NCBI GenBank assembly: GCA_028822445.1
Contig: JAPKDQ010000008.1
Coordinates: forward strand, 60,404 to 124,403
Length of the DNA stretch: 64,000 nucleotides
Source of the DNA: Rhodospirillaceae bacterium
GTDB lineage: Bacteria > Pseudomonadota > Alphaproteobacteria > Rhodospirillales > Rhodospirillaceae
Reading direction: 5' to 3'
Shown here: piece after piece, positions 17,883-25,680 of the stretch
How positions within the stretch are numbered: position 1 is the first letter of the stretch
Layout: each line of letters begins with the position of its first letter
Notes under the pieces: generated by a model
What the model was told of the DNA's origin: nothing
Seen by the model: only the letters and a program-made list of their open reading frames with translations
The model's database searches: none
Program-made: the position numbers and the translations under genes

Positions 17883-18638
17883 ATGGTTGATTCACTTGGT
17901 TATCGTATGAAGTTTGGCGTGATTGCGCCCTCGACAAATACAAGCGTTGAGCCTGAATACGCGTTGATGCAGCCTAAGGGTATCACCAATCATTTCTGCC
18001 GAATCGAGATTCCGGATGATCCCGTGCGCTCGGACGAAGAGTTCGAGAAACTTCTTTTCAATATTCGTGGCGCAACAGATGTGGCGATGGACCGGGTCAT
18101 GACTTGCTCCCCTGGCTTCGTCATTATGGGAATGTCTGCTGAGACATTCTGGGATGGGGCCGAAGGGGCGGATGCTTTGCACGAAAAAATGGAAGCGCGC
18201 GCTGGTGTTGGCGTGTCTCTTGGCTCTCACGCCTGTGAATATGCGCTAAAGGCCTATTCACAGGAGAAGCCGATCAAGAAGTTGGGTGTTCTGACACCCT
18301 ATATGCCGGCGGGTGATGCCATGGTGCGTAAGTTTTTCACCGATAATAATTACGAGGTCAGCGCGTTGATCGGTCTCAAGAGCCCGAGCCCCATGGTGAT
18401 CGCTCATGAGCCGCCTGAAAAGTTGCGCGAGGCGATCATTGAACTGAACCAATTCGATGTTGATTGCATCGTTCAGGTTGGCACTAACTTGGCCTGCATG
18501 GCTGTTGCTGCAGAGGCCGAGCGCTGGCTTAACAAGCCTGTGATCGCCATCAACGCGGCAACCTATTGGCATTCACTACGCCGCAATGGCTTCGACGATA
18601 AAGTTTCCGGTTGTGGGCGTCTGCTCGAAGACTGGTAG
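17883..18638 (+). CDS. Asp/Glu racemase superfamily protein (maleate isomerase/AMDase-like), Cys positions substituted
   Basis: 251 aa. FGVIAPSTNTSVEPEY near residue 11 is the N-terminal signature of maleate isomerase and arylmalonate decarboxylase relatives (Asn in the active site), and VIAINAATYWHSLR (about 222) is the C-terminal one. The position of the first catalytic Cys reads GMSAETFWDG, Ser instead of Cys. By my manual alignment the second, in AMDase S-C-G-G, falls on V-G-T-N. A Cys six residues before the EAE motif is not in the normal place. The enzyme should therefore not follow two-Cys racemase chemistry. Its position after an FAD monooxygenase suggests action on a ring-cleavage acid. 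GTG or ATG alternatives do not arise; the ATG at 17883 follows CGGGGG. Confidence 0.85.
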   Translation: MVDSLGYRMKFGVIAPSTNTSVEPEYALMQPKGITNHFCRIEIPDDPVRSDEEFEKLLFNIRGATDVAMDRVMTCSPGFVIMGMSAETFWDGAEGADALHEKMEARAGVGVSLGSHACEYALKAYSQEKPIKKLGVLTPYMPAGDAMVRKFFTDNNYEVSALIGLKSPSPMVIAHEPPEKLREAIIELNQFDVDCIVQVGTNLACMAVAAEAERWLNKPVIAINAATYWHSLRRNGFDDKVSGCGRLLEDW

Positions 18639-18679
18639 ACCGCTACACAAGCTAAACCGTTATATAAGGAGGACCCGCC

Positions 18680-19594
18680 GTGGTCATGAGTTACCCCTTT
18701 TCAGGTATTGCCAATCGCGGACAGTTGAAATGGCCTGACGATAAAAAAGTTGCTCTGATTCTCACGCTTAATCTCGAGCACTGGGATATGACCAAGGACA
18801 CCGACGAAGGCTACTATGCCGGCGGCCCGGCCATTCTTCCTGATATACTGCCTGGTCGAATTCCTGATTTTCCTAACTTCACATGGCGTGAATATGGCCA
18901 ACGTGTCGGCATCTGGCGTCTGTTTGATGTCTTCCGCAAAGCAGGTGTTGCACCGGGCTGTACCGTTAACGCCAAGACATTACTTGAGCGTCCTGAAATT
19001 GCCCAAGTGCCTAAAGACGAAGGGTGGGAGGTAGTCGCCCATAACTTTGAGCAGGGCGAACTGCTTACGGGCCTCAAGGGTGACCTTGCCGCCGAACGGA
19101 AAATTGTTGAAGCCACCCTGAAGGAATACGAAAAGTTCTATGGCAAACCCGCTAAGGGTTGGCTGTCATCTTCCTTACGTGGCACACCTAATACGCCCGA
19201 GATTCTTGCGGAGAATGGCTGCATCTTCTTCTGCGATCTACTCAACGATGATCAGCCCTATATGCTTGAAACCGATGCGGGCCCAATCGTATCAACACCT
19301 TATTCAAACGAGATTAATGATTTCACCATTCTCACTCGTCGTGGTCACACCACCGATGAGATGCGCGATATCCTGATAGAAGAACTGACTGTTCTCCATC
19401 GCGAAGCTAGTGAATCCGGCTCAGGGCGGATGATGAATGTTGGCTTGCATCCGCACGTGACCGGTCGCGCCTACCGCACCCGTGCTATTACCGAATTCTT
19501 GGAATTTGCTAAAGGCCTCGAAGGCGTTTGGTTCGCGACCCGCGAGGGTATCGCGGAGTGGTATATGGAAAACAATGAAGGCCACATAAAGTAA
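18680..19594 (+). CDS. Polysaccharide deacetylase-fold hydrolase (PuuE/allantoinase-like)
   Basis: 304 aa. Start GTG at 18680 with AAGGAGG at 18666-18672; an ATG two codons on is an alternative. The fold is that of carbohydrate-esterase 4 / PuuE proteins: LILTLNLEHWDM (strand 1), FTWREYGQRVGIWRLFDVF, GCTVNAKTLLERPEIA, WEVVAHNFEQGELL and the late NVGLHPHVTGRAYR. The usual first metal Asp-Asp of true deacetylases is replaced by LNLEHW, as in the cofactor-independent allantoinase group, which opens cyclic amides. In this neighbourhood hydrolysis of a cyclic or acyl amide during N-heterocycle breakdown is plausible, but unproven. Confidence 0.85.
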   Translation: MVMSYPFSGIANRGQLKWPDDKKVALILTLNLEHWDMTKDTDEGYYAGGPAILPDILPGRIPDFPNFTWREYGQRVGIWRLFDVFRKAGVAPGCTVNAKTLLERPEIAQVPKDEGWEVVAHNFEQGELLTGLKGDLAAERKIVEATLKEYEKFYGKPAKGWLSSSLRGTPNTPEILAENGCIFFCDLLNDDQPYMLETDAGPIVSTPYSNEINDFTILTRRGHTTDEMRDILIEELTVLHREASESGSGRMMNVGLHPHVTGRAYRTRAITEFLEFAKGLEGVWFATREGIAEWYMENNEGHIK

Positions 19595-19595
19595 G

Positions 19596-20369
19596 ATGAT
19601 GTCAGGGAGAGCCATAACAAAAGTCTTCTCCGTACTTCTCTGTGCGTTCGCGTTTCCCATAAGCGCGTTAAGCCAAGATGCCCCTATCGCTAATACAAAA
19701 TGGATTAAGGGCTCCTACGATTACGGCTTCTTAGACTCCGATGTCATCCGTGGCCACGAAGATTGGACTGTTACCGTTCATGCCGATGGTTCGCGCACGG
19801 TCGAGGCCTTTGTTGATCTTCGAGAGCAAGGCCATCAAAGTAATGTAATCCTGCGCGTCGATGATCGCTTTCGACCTTTAGATGCTTACGCCAACTTCTG
19901 GCGTTTCGGTGCATATGGTGGCGCTGTGCGCTTCTGGCTCGAGCAGGATCAGAATCCAGCGGGCCATGTTCTTCACGGGGATATTATCGGCCCATCGGGT
20001 AACGCAAACCTAAGCGTTCTCGTGCCAGACTTGTTTTCGCTGCGCGTGCATCCGGTCATCACCGAAGGCTGGCAGGTTCTCGCCTACGACCATACCAAGC
20101 CTGGCCCACAGACTATCCCGCTCTACAACATGGTGACTACCAGCAGAGAGGGTATAAAAGGCGTTGGCATGATGGTCGATAACGAGATCACCTATCAGGG
20201 GCGCGAAACCGTCACGGTACCCGCGGGCACCTTCGAAGCGGATCACTACACCTTCTACTTTGGCCGCTACGACATTTGGCTGTGGAGTGAGGATCAGATT
20301 TTGGTGCGCTACGTTGCCGAGGCAAATGGCAGGGAGTACCGACTAACGAATCTGGACCAGGGGCCGTAG
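19596..20369 (+). CDS. Secreted protein of an unnamed PAGTFEADHY family
   Basis: 257 aa. Signal peptide of about 26 residues (VFSVLLCAFAFPISALS) before QDAPIA. The mature protein appears all-beta. It shares with the two genes at 33446 and 34154 the order of blocks HEDWTVTVHADGSRTVEA, FRPLDAYANFWRFG, SLRVHPV, LAYDH and, most strikingly, GRETVTVPAGTFEADHYTF near residue 212. I know of no named domain that fits fully; DUF3108-type beta-rich proteins have a weakly similar PAGTF turn. It starts one base after the stop of the deacetylase-like gene, so it belongs to this catabolic operon and is the only one of the three paralogues that is exported. Confidence 0.8.
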   Translation: MMSGRAITKVFSVLLCAFAFPISALSQDAPIANTKWIKGSYDYGFLDSDVIRGHEDWTVTVHADGSRTVEAFVDLREQGHQSNVILRVDDRFRPLDAYANFWRFGAYGGAVRFWLEQDQNPAGHVLHGDIIGPSGNANLSVLVPDLFSLRVHPVITEGWQVLAYDHTKPGPQTIPLYNMVTTSREGIKGVGMMVDNEITYQGRETVTVPAGTFEADHYTFYFGRYDIWLWSEDQILVRYVAEANGREYRLTNLDQGP

Positions 20370-20695
20370 TCAGTTTATTCTTCCAGTCGATAGGTTTAAT
20401 CTAAAATCAGGGGCATCTTCGTCTGACTTAAGGGCGGGAGCAGGTACAAAAATATTACCCAGATAGATTCGGCGAATACATTGGATGCGTCAGATGGCAA
20501 GGCCATCTGTAAAGCTAAGGTTGTTAGCCCGTGCCATGCTACAGAGATGGCGCTTCTGCGGACGACTGGTCGTTCGGCGTCCCCGCCCCAACTAGATGCA
20601 AGAGTCCACCCTGTGGCGACTGATCCTGTGTGCCGTGCGGGAGCTCTGCACCTGGCCTAGAGTTCTGCCTATAAACATTAAACGGGAGCACCATC
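20370..20695. other. 326-base gap before the aldehyde dehydrogenase gene
   Basis: No gene with a start or ribosome-binding site. One plus-strand frame stays open for about 80 codons up to 20659 but has no start and no recognisable domain. A perfect 8-bp stem lies at 20491-20509. The promoter of the aldehyde dehydrogenase gene is expected here. Confidence 0.3.
20491..20509. promoter_or_regulatory. Perfect inverted repeat CAGATGGC-AAG-GCCATCTG
   Basis: Eight-bp arms with a three-base loop, about 190 bases before the aldehyde dehydrogenase start and 120 after the preceding stop. There is no T tract, so an intrinsic terminator is unlikely. It could be a transcript hairpin or an operator. Confidence 0.3.
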
Positions 20696-22210
20696 ATGAA
20701 TGTCATCGTCAATGATATGAAACCACAAAGCGAAGGCGCACAGTCTTTTCTCGCTGCTGGTGCGAAGAAGATGCTGATCAACGGCGACTGGGTTGATGCC
20801 GTTTCCGGTGAAACCCTGGACTCTAAGGACCCGGCCACGGGTGCTATTCTGGCTACAATCCCGAAGGGCGCGAAAGCTGATGTGGATGCTGCCGTCAAAG
20901 CAGCCCGCGCTAGTTTCGAAAGTGGCGTATGGCGCAACATGACGCCGGATGATCGCAGCCGCATCCTTTGGAAGATCAGCGAACTGATGGAAGCCAACAT
21001 TGATGAGTTGGCCGAGCTGGAAACACTCGATCAAGGCAAGCCATTATTCATTGGCCGCTGGGCAGAAATCCCCGGTGCCGCGCAACAGTTCCGCTATTTC
21101 TCGGGTATGACCAACAAGATCGAAGGCCAAACCATCACGCCATCGATAAATTACCAACCCGAAGGCAAGAAGATTTTTGCCTATACTCAGAAAGAAGCCA
21201 TTGGTGTTGTCGGGGCCATTACCCCGTGGAACAGCCCGCTGGTTCTGGAAGCCATGAAGATTGCACCGTGTTTAGCGGCTGGGTGCTCCATGGTGCTCAA
21301 GCCAGCTGAAGACACCTCGCTCACGGCTATTCGTTTGGGCGAGCTGATTATGGAAGCGGGCGTGCCACCGGGTGTGTTTAACGTGGTCACTGGCCTTGGC
21401 CCTGAAGCTGGGCAGGCGTTGGCTGAACATATGGATGTGGACAAAATCGCCTTTACTGGCTCAACCCCGACCGGTCGCAAAATTATTCAAGCTGCCCAAG
21501 GTAACATGAAGAAGGTCGCCCTCGAGCTGGGTGGCAAGTCTCCCTCTATTGTTATGGCTGATGCGGAAATGGATATAGCTATTCCTGGCGCGGCCAATGC
21601 TATCTTCTTCAACGGTGGACAAGTTTGTGTCGCTGGCTCGCGCTTGTATGTTGAAAAGAAGGCGTTTGATAACGTTATCTCTGGCATAGCCGATATCGCC
21701 AAGGGTATGCAGATGGGGCACGGCCTTGATCAAGCCACGCAGATCGGCCCCATGGTTAACAAGGTACAGGCCGACCGCGTTAAGAGTTACATCGATGGCG
21801 GTGTCGCTGCCGGTGCTGAAATTGTTGTCGGTGGCGAACAGTTGGGTGAGACGGGCAACTTCATTTCACCCACGGTTATAGCCAACACCAGCCGGGATAT
21901 GGATGTGGTGCAGGAAGAAATTTTCGGGCCGGTTGTTGTCGCCGCACCGTTTGATTCTATCGAAGACGTGCCCGCCATAGCGAACGATAGCCGTTTTGGT
22001 TTGGCGGCTAGTGTGTGGACCCAGGATATTTCCAAGGCCACGCGACTGGCTAACGACATGAGAGCCGGAACCGTATGGATCAACTGCCACCTGATGTTCG
22101 ATGCGAGCCTTCCCATCGGCGGTTATAAAGAATCGGGTTGGAGCCGAGACTCAGGCCAACAAGCAGTTGATAACTACATGGAAACAAAAACCGTCTGCGC
22201 GGTTGTTTAA
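20696..22210 (+). CDS. NAD(P)+-dependent aldehyde dehydrogenase
   Basis: 504 aa, the standard ALDH length. Cofactor and catalytic blocks are intact: GVVGAITPWNSPL (about 166), KPAEDTSLTA, the GSTPTGR Rossmann turn, the general base Glu in LELGGKSPS (about 276) and the catalytic Cys in NGGQVCVAGSR (about 310), then EEIFGPVV. Oxidises an aldehyde to the acid in the cytoplasm. It ends the IclR-associated plus-strand series, so it may process the aldehyde released from ring or side-chain degradation, but a 326-base gap means it may have its own promoter. Substrate class (betaine, phenylacetaldehyde, succinate semialdehyde) cannot be read from sequence. Confidence 0.95.
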   Translation: MNVIVNDMKPQSEGAQSFLAAGAKKMLINGDWVDAVSGETLDSKDPATGAILATIPKGAKADVDAAVKAARASFESGVWRNMTPDDRSRILWKISELMEANIDELAELETLDQGKPLFIGRWAEIPGAAQQFRYFSGMTNKIEGQTITPSINYQPEGKKIFAYTQKEAIGVVGAITPWNSPLVLEAMKIAPCLAAGCSMVLKPAEDTSLTAIRLGELIMEAGVPPGVFNVVTGLGPEAGQALAEHMDVDKIAFTGSTPTGRKIIQAAQGNMKKVALELGGKSPSIVMADAEMDIAIPGAANAIFFNGGQVCVAGSRLYVEKKAFDNVISGIADIAKGMQMGHGLDQATQIGPMVNKVQADRVKSYIDGGVAAGAEIVVGGEQLGETGNFISPTVIANTSRDMDVVQEEIFGPVVVAAPFDSIEDVPAIANDSRFGLAASVWTQDISKATRLANDMRAGTVWINCHLMFDASLPIGGYKESGWSRDSGQQAVDNYMETKTVCAVV

Positions 22211-22322
22211 CAACGGCTAACCCGCTGCCTTAATCAGCGACTTTACTTATGTTGCAGATTTTGTGTAACTTTCATCGTCGCGCGTTTTGAACGAATTTTG
22301 AAGTAACTGAATGCCGCTATCA

Positions 22323-22345
22323 AGAAATACCGTATAAGTATTTCT
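22323..22345. promoter_or_regulatory. Perfect inverted repeat AGAAATAC-N7-GTATTTCT
   Basis: Eight-bp perfect arms (22323-22330, 22338-22345) around CGTATAA, about 100 bases before the GNAT gene. AT-rich and without a T tract, so it looks more like a protein-binding palindrome than a terminator. Target regulator unknown. Confidence 0.35.
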
Positions 22346-22447
22346 GGGCGAGGCTTGATACCGTCCCACAAATACATCTGTTTCGCGACCTCTTAACTTC
22401 GATCTTATTTTCTATGATGGCACATCCAGAAGGCGCATGGTGAGGGA

Positions 22448-22867
22448 ATGGATGTCTCAATTGAAACCATCACTAAAGAAAACACCGATCTGTTAGAATC
22501 CGTTGCAGAGGACGTTTTCGATAACGACGTGTCGTTTGAGTATCTCTCTAGCTACTTGAAACAATCGAACCACATTCTTTGCGTTGCCGTAGTCAACGGT
22601 AGAGTAGTTGGGCAGGTGCGGGCGATTATTCATCAGCATCCCGATAATCCGCCGGAGCTTTATATCGATAACGCCGGCGTGACTAAGTCCCTGCAACGCC
22701 AGGGTATAGCTAAGTCTCTAGTTATGGAGGTTGTGCATGAGGGGCGAGTGCGCGGCTGCGCAGATATCTGGGTGGGCACGGAAGCTGATAACGAACCGGC
22801 TAAGGCTCTCTATCGCTCCTTTGGCTTAGATATGACGGTTATGACTATGTTCGACGGCGAGCTATAA
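22448..22867 (+). CDS. GNAT-family N-acetyltransferase
   Basis: 139 aa, single GNAT domain. Strand 4 to helix 3 shows LYIDNAGVTKSLQRQGIAKS (about 71-90), containing the acetyl-CoA pyrophosphate-binding Q/R-x-x-G-x-A/G pattern RQGIAKSL; the C-terminal strand/helix pair is IWVGTEADNEPAKALYRSFG, typical of motif B. It transfers an acetyl group from acetyl-CoA to an amine or amino group of unknown identity. Start ATG with GGTGAGGGA just upstream. Convergent with the amidohydrolase gene 20 bases downstream. Confidence 0.9.
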   Translation: MDVSIETITKENTDLLESVAEDVFDNDVSFEYLSSYLKQSNHILCVAVVNGRVVGQVRAIIHQHPDNPPELYIDNAGVTKSLQRQGIAKSLVMEVVHEGRVRGCADIWVGTEADNEPAKALYRSFGLDMTVMTMFDGEL

Positions 22868-22887
22868 TCGCGCCCGTCCATTCAAAC

Positions 22888-24360
22888 TCACTGGTCTAAT
22901 CCTTTCGCCCGTCTACGCCCTTTGACTTCTAAATCATTCAGTAGCTCATCCAGCGCTATGCGGTCAAAGACCCGCCCATCTTTCACCACGGTATTGATGC
23001 TTTGAGTATTTGTAATATCGTTGCGCGGGTCCGCATCAAGCAATACCAGGTCAGCCAGCTTTCCAGCCTCAACCGTTCCCATCTCATCATCCAGCCGCAT
23101 AAACTGTGCGGGATGAAGGGTTGCGGCGGTCAGCGCTTGCATGGGTGTGAGCCCCGCTTCTACCAGTAGGGCCAACTCTTCGTGCAACGCAAAGCCTGGC
23201 GTTAGAAAAGCGATGGGATTATCGGTTCCTGCCATAATTTTAACGCCACCGTCTTGGAGCTTTTTGACCATAGCAAAGCTCCAGTCTGAGAATGTTGTAT
23301 TAGCTGGTCTACTTTTCATGGATGCCTCCATGCGCGTTCCACCCGCGTTCCACTGTTCTTGAACATCGGTGGGAAGGTACTTGAAGGTTTCGCGCCAGCG
23401 CGGTTGAGCTGATAGTGGGGCAGAGATGAAGGTGTTCACAGTCAAAGTCGGAGTTTGAAACACCTTTTCCCGCTCTAGGGCAGCGATGACCTCGTTGCAG
23501 CGGTCTGTGTCCTGCGCCTGAATAGCGGCGTAGCGTTGTAGGGCATGGAGAGAGCTTCTGAGAGTGCCGCCGTCTTCATTGAGGTTGTCCGAAAGAATTT
23601 GAGCCCGTTCTCTCAGCAAGGTCTGATAATTAGCTGCGCAGGACAGTTCTAAGTTGCGCAGGTGTTCCATGCCGTCGATACCAGACTCGGCGGCGGCCAC
23701 CGCATCCATGCTGAGAGGAACATGAGCCGTAATGGGCAATCCAAGTTCATTCGCACGCTTGGTTGCAGCTGTGAAGGTTTCTGGCGTATTCATTTCGTAG
23801 AGTTTGATGAGGTCTACACCCGCCGTGTAAAGGGTATCGATCTGAGCCCGTGCTTCTTCAGGGTTAGTGACCCCAACGGAAAGATTGGGCCGGCTATTGA
23901 GCCCCGCATAAACGCGCTGGGCACCGTCGACCAATGGTCCAGCGACATGAACGCGAGGTGCTATGGCGCTATTTTCCTCCGCGGCGTCTCGCATGGGCAG
24001 CACGATTGCAGTTAGTCCACCTGTATCGCGCACGCTGGTGATGCCGTTAGCGATATAGAGGGGGTAGGCGGTCTCTATACCGAGATCGGGGTAGTAAGAG
24101 AGGTGGACATGAGCATCCCACAAACCGGGGATGAGAAACTTCCCCGTGCCATCGATGACTGTCGCGTCGGCGGGAACGTCGAGATCCGCGCCCACCGCTT
24201 GAATTCTTTTATCAGAGATAAGTACAGTACTGTTTGTGGTTTGCTGCGTGGCATCTAGGATGGTGACGTCGATGATGGCTGTCACTGACTTAGTAACGGT
24301 CTCGGTATCATAGGCGGTCAAACCTAACGACAAACCTGCAACCAATAGAACCTTATGCAT
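22888..24360 (-). CDS. Exported imidazolonepropionase-like amidohydrolase
   Basis: 490 aa from the ATG at 24360, chosen because GGGGGAT lies 6 bases upstream and the protein then begins with a short signal-like leader (HKVLLVAGLSLGLTAYD). Amidohydrolase-superfamily marks: LIPGLWDAHVHLSYYPD (metal HxH), DLIKLYE (lysine position), ITAHVPL, MEHLRNLEL (metal His region), and IMAGTDNPIAF with the catalytic Asp. KLADLVLLDADPRNDI and VVKDGRVFDR are the usual C-terminal small-domain blocks. The family includes carboxypeptidase-like Sgx/Cc enzymes that act on N-acyl amino acids and dipeptides. Substrate unknown; a periplasmic location is inferred. Confidence 0.9.
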   Translation of the reverse strand: MHKVLLVAGLSLGLTAYDTETVTKSVTAIIDVTILDATQQTTNSTVLISDKRIQAVGADLDVPADATVIDGTGKFLIPGLWDAHVHLSYYPDLGIETAYPLYIANGITSVRDTGGLTAIVLPMRDAAEENSAIAPRVHVAGPLVDGAQRVYAGLNSRPNLSVGVTNPEEARAQIDTLYTAGVDLIKLYEMNTPETFTAATKRANELGLPITAHVPLSMDAVAAAESGIDGMEHLRNLELSCAANYQTLLRERAQILSDNLNEDGGTLRSSLHALQRYAAIQAQDTDRCNEVIAALEREKVFQTPTLTVNTFISAPLSAQPRWRETFKYLPTDVQEQWNAGGTRMEASMKSRPANTTFSDWSFAMVKKLQDGGVKIMAGTDNPIAFLTPGFALHEELALLVEAGLTPMQALTAATLHPAQFMRLDDEMGTVEAGKLADLVLLDADPRNDITNTQSINTVVKDGRVFDRIALDELLNDLEVKGRRRAKGLDQ

Positions 24361-24446
24361 ATCTATATCCCCCGCACCAATCAAATCACCCTATCGTTCT
24401 CCGTGTCCTGATGTAACTGTGGGGTATCAAAATAGTGGAGACGAAC

Positions 24447-24611
24447 ATGAAGCGCAGAATGGGCTTGGGCTGCATTGGGAGTGGAAGTTCGTGTGAAGGT
24501 GGAGGGAAGCCGGTTCGTCGAAGGCATGGTGGGGGGCCCATCATGCGTAGTTTCATAGCCTATCAGCACCCGAATATTCTCGTTGATATCGACGAGGCGA
24601 TAGACGGGTAG
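24447..24611 (+). CDS. Possible 54-aa small protein, Gly/Arg-rich N-terminal half
   Basis: An ATG with GTGGAG six bases upstream opens 54 codons in the 255-base space between two minus-strand genes. The first half is rich in Gly, Arg and Cys (GLGCIGSGSSCEGGG), the second half reads RSFIAYQHPNILVDIDEAID. No known family. The opposite strand is also open here, so chance is a real possibility. Confidence 0.25.
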   Translation: MKRRMGLGCIGSGSSCEGGGKPVRRRHGGGPIMRSFIAYQHPNILVDIDEAIDG

Positions 24612-24615
24612 CCGA

Positions 24616-25680
24616 TTATGATGTTGTGACGAGTTCGTCTGCAATCTCTATGGCGTCTTCGATGCTCTTTGAATACCCATCGCCACCAATTTCCTTCCAT
24701 AGATTGGGAACATTATTCAATCCCTGACCTCCGAGCATTATCTTAACGTCAGATCCACATATCTCTCGAATTTCATTGACCGTACGCTTTAGAGTTCGCA
24801 ATTGGGTGCTGAGTGCGATTGAAAGTAATACGACATCGGCGCTGTAGAATTTTATGGCAGCAGGCAATTCGGATCTCGGCATGTCAGCCCCTAGGAAAAT
24901 TGTCCGCCAACCTTCGAATTCCATTAGATAAGCAATCGTACGGATGCCCATGTCGTGCGCATTCCCGGCTACTGATGCTGCAATTACTGTATGCCCACGA
25001 TCTGGTTTGCGTAGCGCGCGGTGTGCAAGAACTGACATAAGGCGCTGGGTCGTCGAGGTGAGCAGGTGCTCCTCTGCCACAGACACCTCATTCAGATGCC
25101 ATAGTCGTCCAACTTCTGTCTGTGCCGGGAGCAGTACACGCAGGAAAACATCCTTTATGCTTAGGCCTTCATCCACAGCATCCAAAACAATTTGCATACC
25201 CAGCCATATGTTTCCAGATATGACGGCCTGAATGTAATCTAGGGCGACACTATCGCACGTATTGCGCGGATCTAAAGCAGAGTCCCATACCGCTTGTTCA
25301 ACAGACCCATTAAGGTCGAGGGCTTTGTCAAAACAGTTGATGACGGGATTGACCGTCTCTGGCGAGAGTGCCGTTTGAATTCCAGCACGCAAGCTTTCAA
25401 GAGTTGCCGATAAGTAGTCATTATCTAGATTTCGAGATGCGATGGCCTGTTTGGCCCAGCTTATGTGATTACTGAATATCTGAGGCTCTCCCGCAGCGAC
25501 GGACTCGGAGAGTTCCATCACCCGGTCAAGAAAATGTTCTATCCAATGTTCTTGAGAGTTTTCGCCAAACCAGTTGGTCATTTCAGGCTTGTGTTGGAGT
25601 AAGTGCAGACTAGCCGCGTCCGCTATCGCTTTCTGGTTAACGATCAATGACTCAGCACATTCGTTGTTAGACAGGCTCAT
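24616..25680 (-). CDS. Cobalamin-binding sensor-like protein with CarH-type W-x9-EH motif
   Basis: 354 aa. Residues 1-125 are helical and recall RsbRD-type sensor helices (WIEHFLDRVMELSESV, then FSNHISWAKQAI). Residues about 145-225 are a B12-binding-2 four-helix cap with W194-x9-E204-H205, the motif that holds adenosylcobalamin in CarH/LitR photoreceptors. Residues 230-350 are the Rossmann B12-binding domain with GNAHDMG (lower axial ligand H242; Asn replaces the common Asp/Glu two residues before it) and the MLGGQGLN phosphate loop. No MerR DNA-binding domain. Its ATG overlaps the stop of the RND pump gene (ATGA), so it is translated with the pump. Likely a light or B12 sensor acting by protein contact; inferred. 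Confidence 0.85.
   Translation of the reverse strand: MSLSNNECAESLIVNQKAIADAASLHLLQHKPEMTNWFGENSQEHWIEHFLDRVMELSESVAAGEPQIFSNHISWAKQAIASRNLDNDYLSATLESLRAGIQTALSPETVNPVINCFDKALDLNGSVEQAVWDSALDPRNTCDSVALDYIQAVISGNIWLGMQIVLDAVDEGLSIKDVFLRVLLPAQTEVGRLWHLNEVSVAEEHLLTSTTQRLMSVLAHRALRKPDRGHTVIAASVAGNAHDMGIRTIAYLMEFEGWRTIFLGADMPRSELPAAIKFYSADVVLLSIALSTQLRTLKRTVNEIREICGSDVKIMLGGQGLNNVPNLWKEIGGDGYSKSIEDAIEIADELVTTS

Noticed and set aside
20539..21034. Long minus-strand frames opposite the aldehyde dehydrogenase start
   Set aside because: They are shadows of the dehydrogenase coding frame and lack ribosome-binding sites and recognisable domains.
24381..24644. 87-codon minus-strand frame between the amidohydrolase and B12-protein genes
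   Set aside because: It overlaps the end of the B12-protein gene and has no domain. The plus-strand 54-codon frame has a better ribosome-binding site, though even that is weak.
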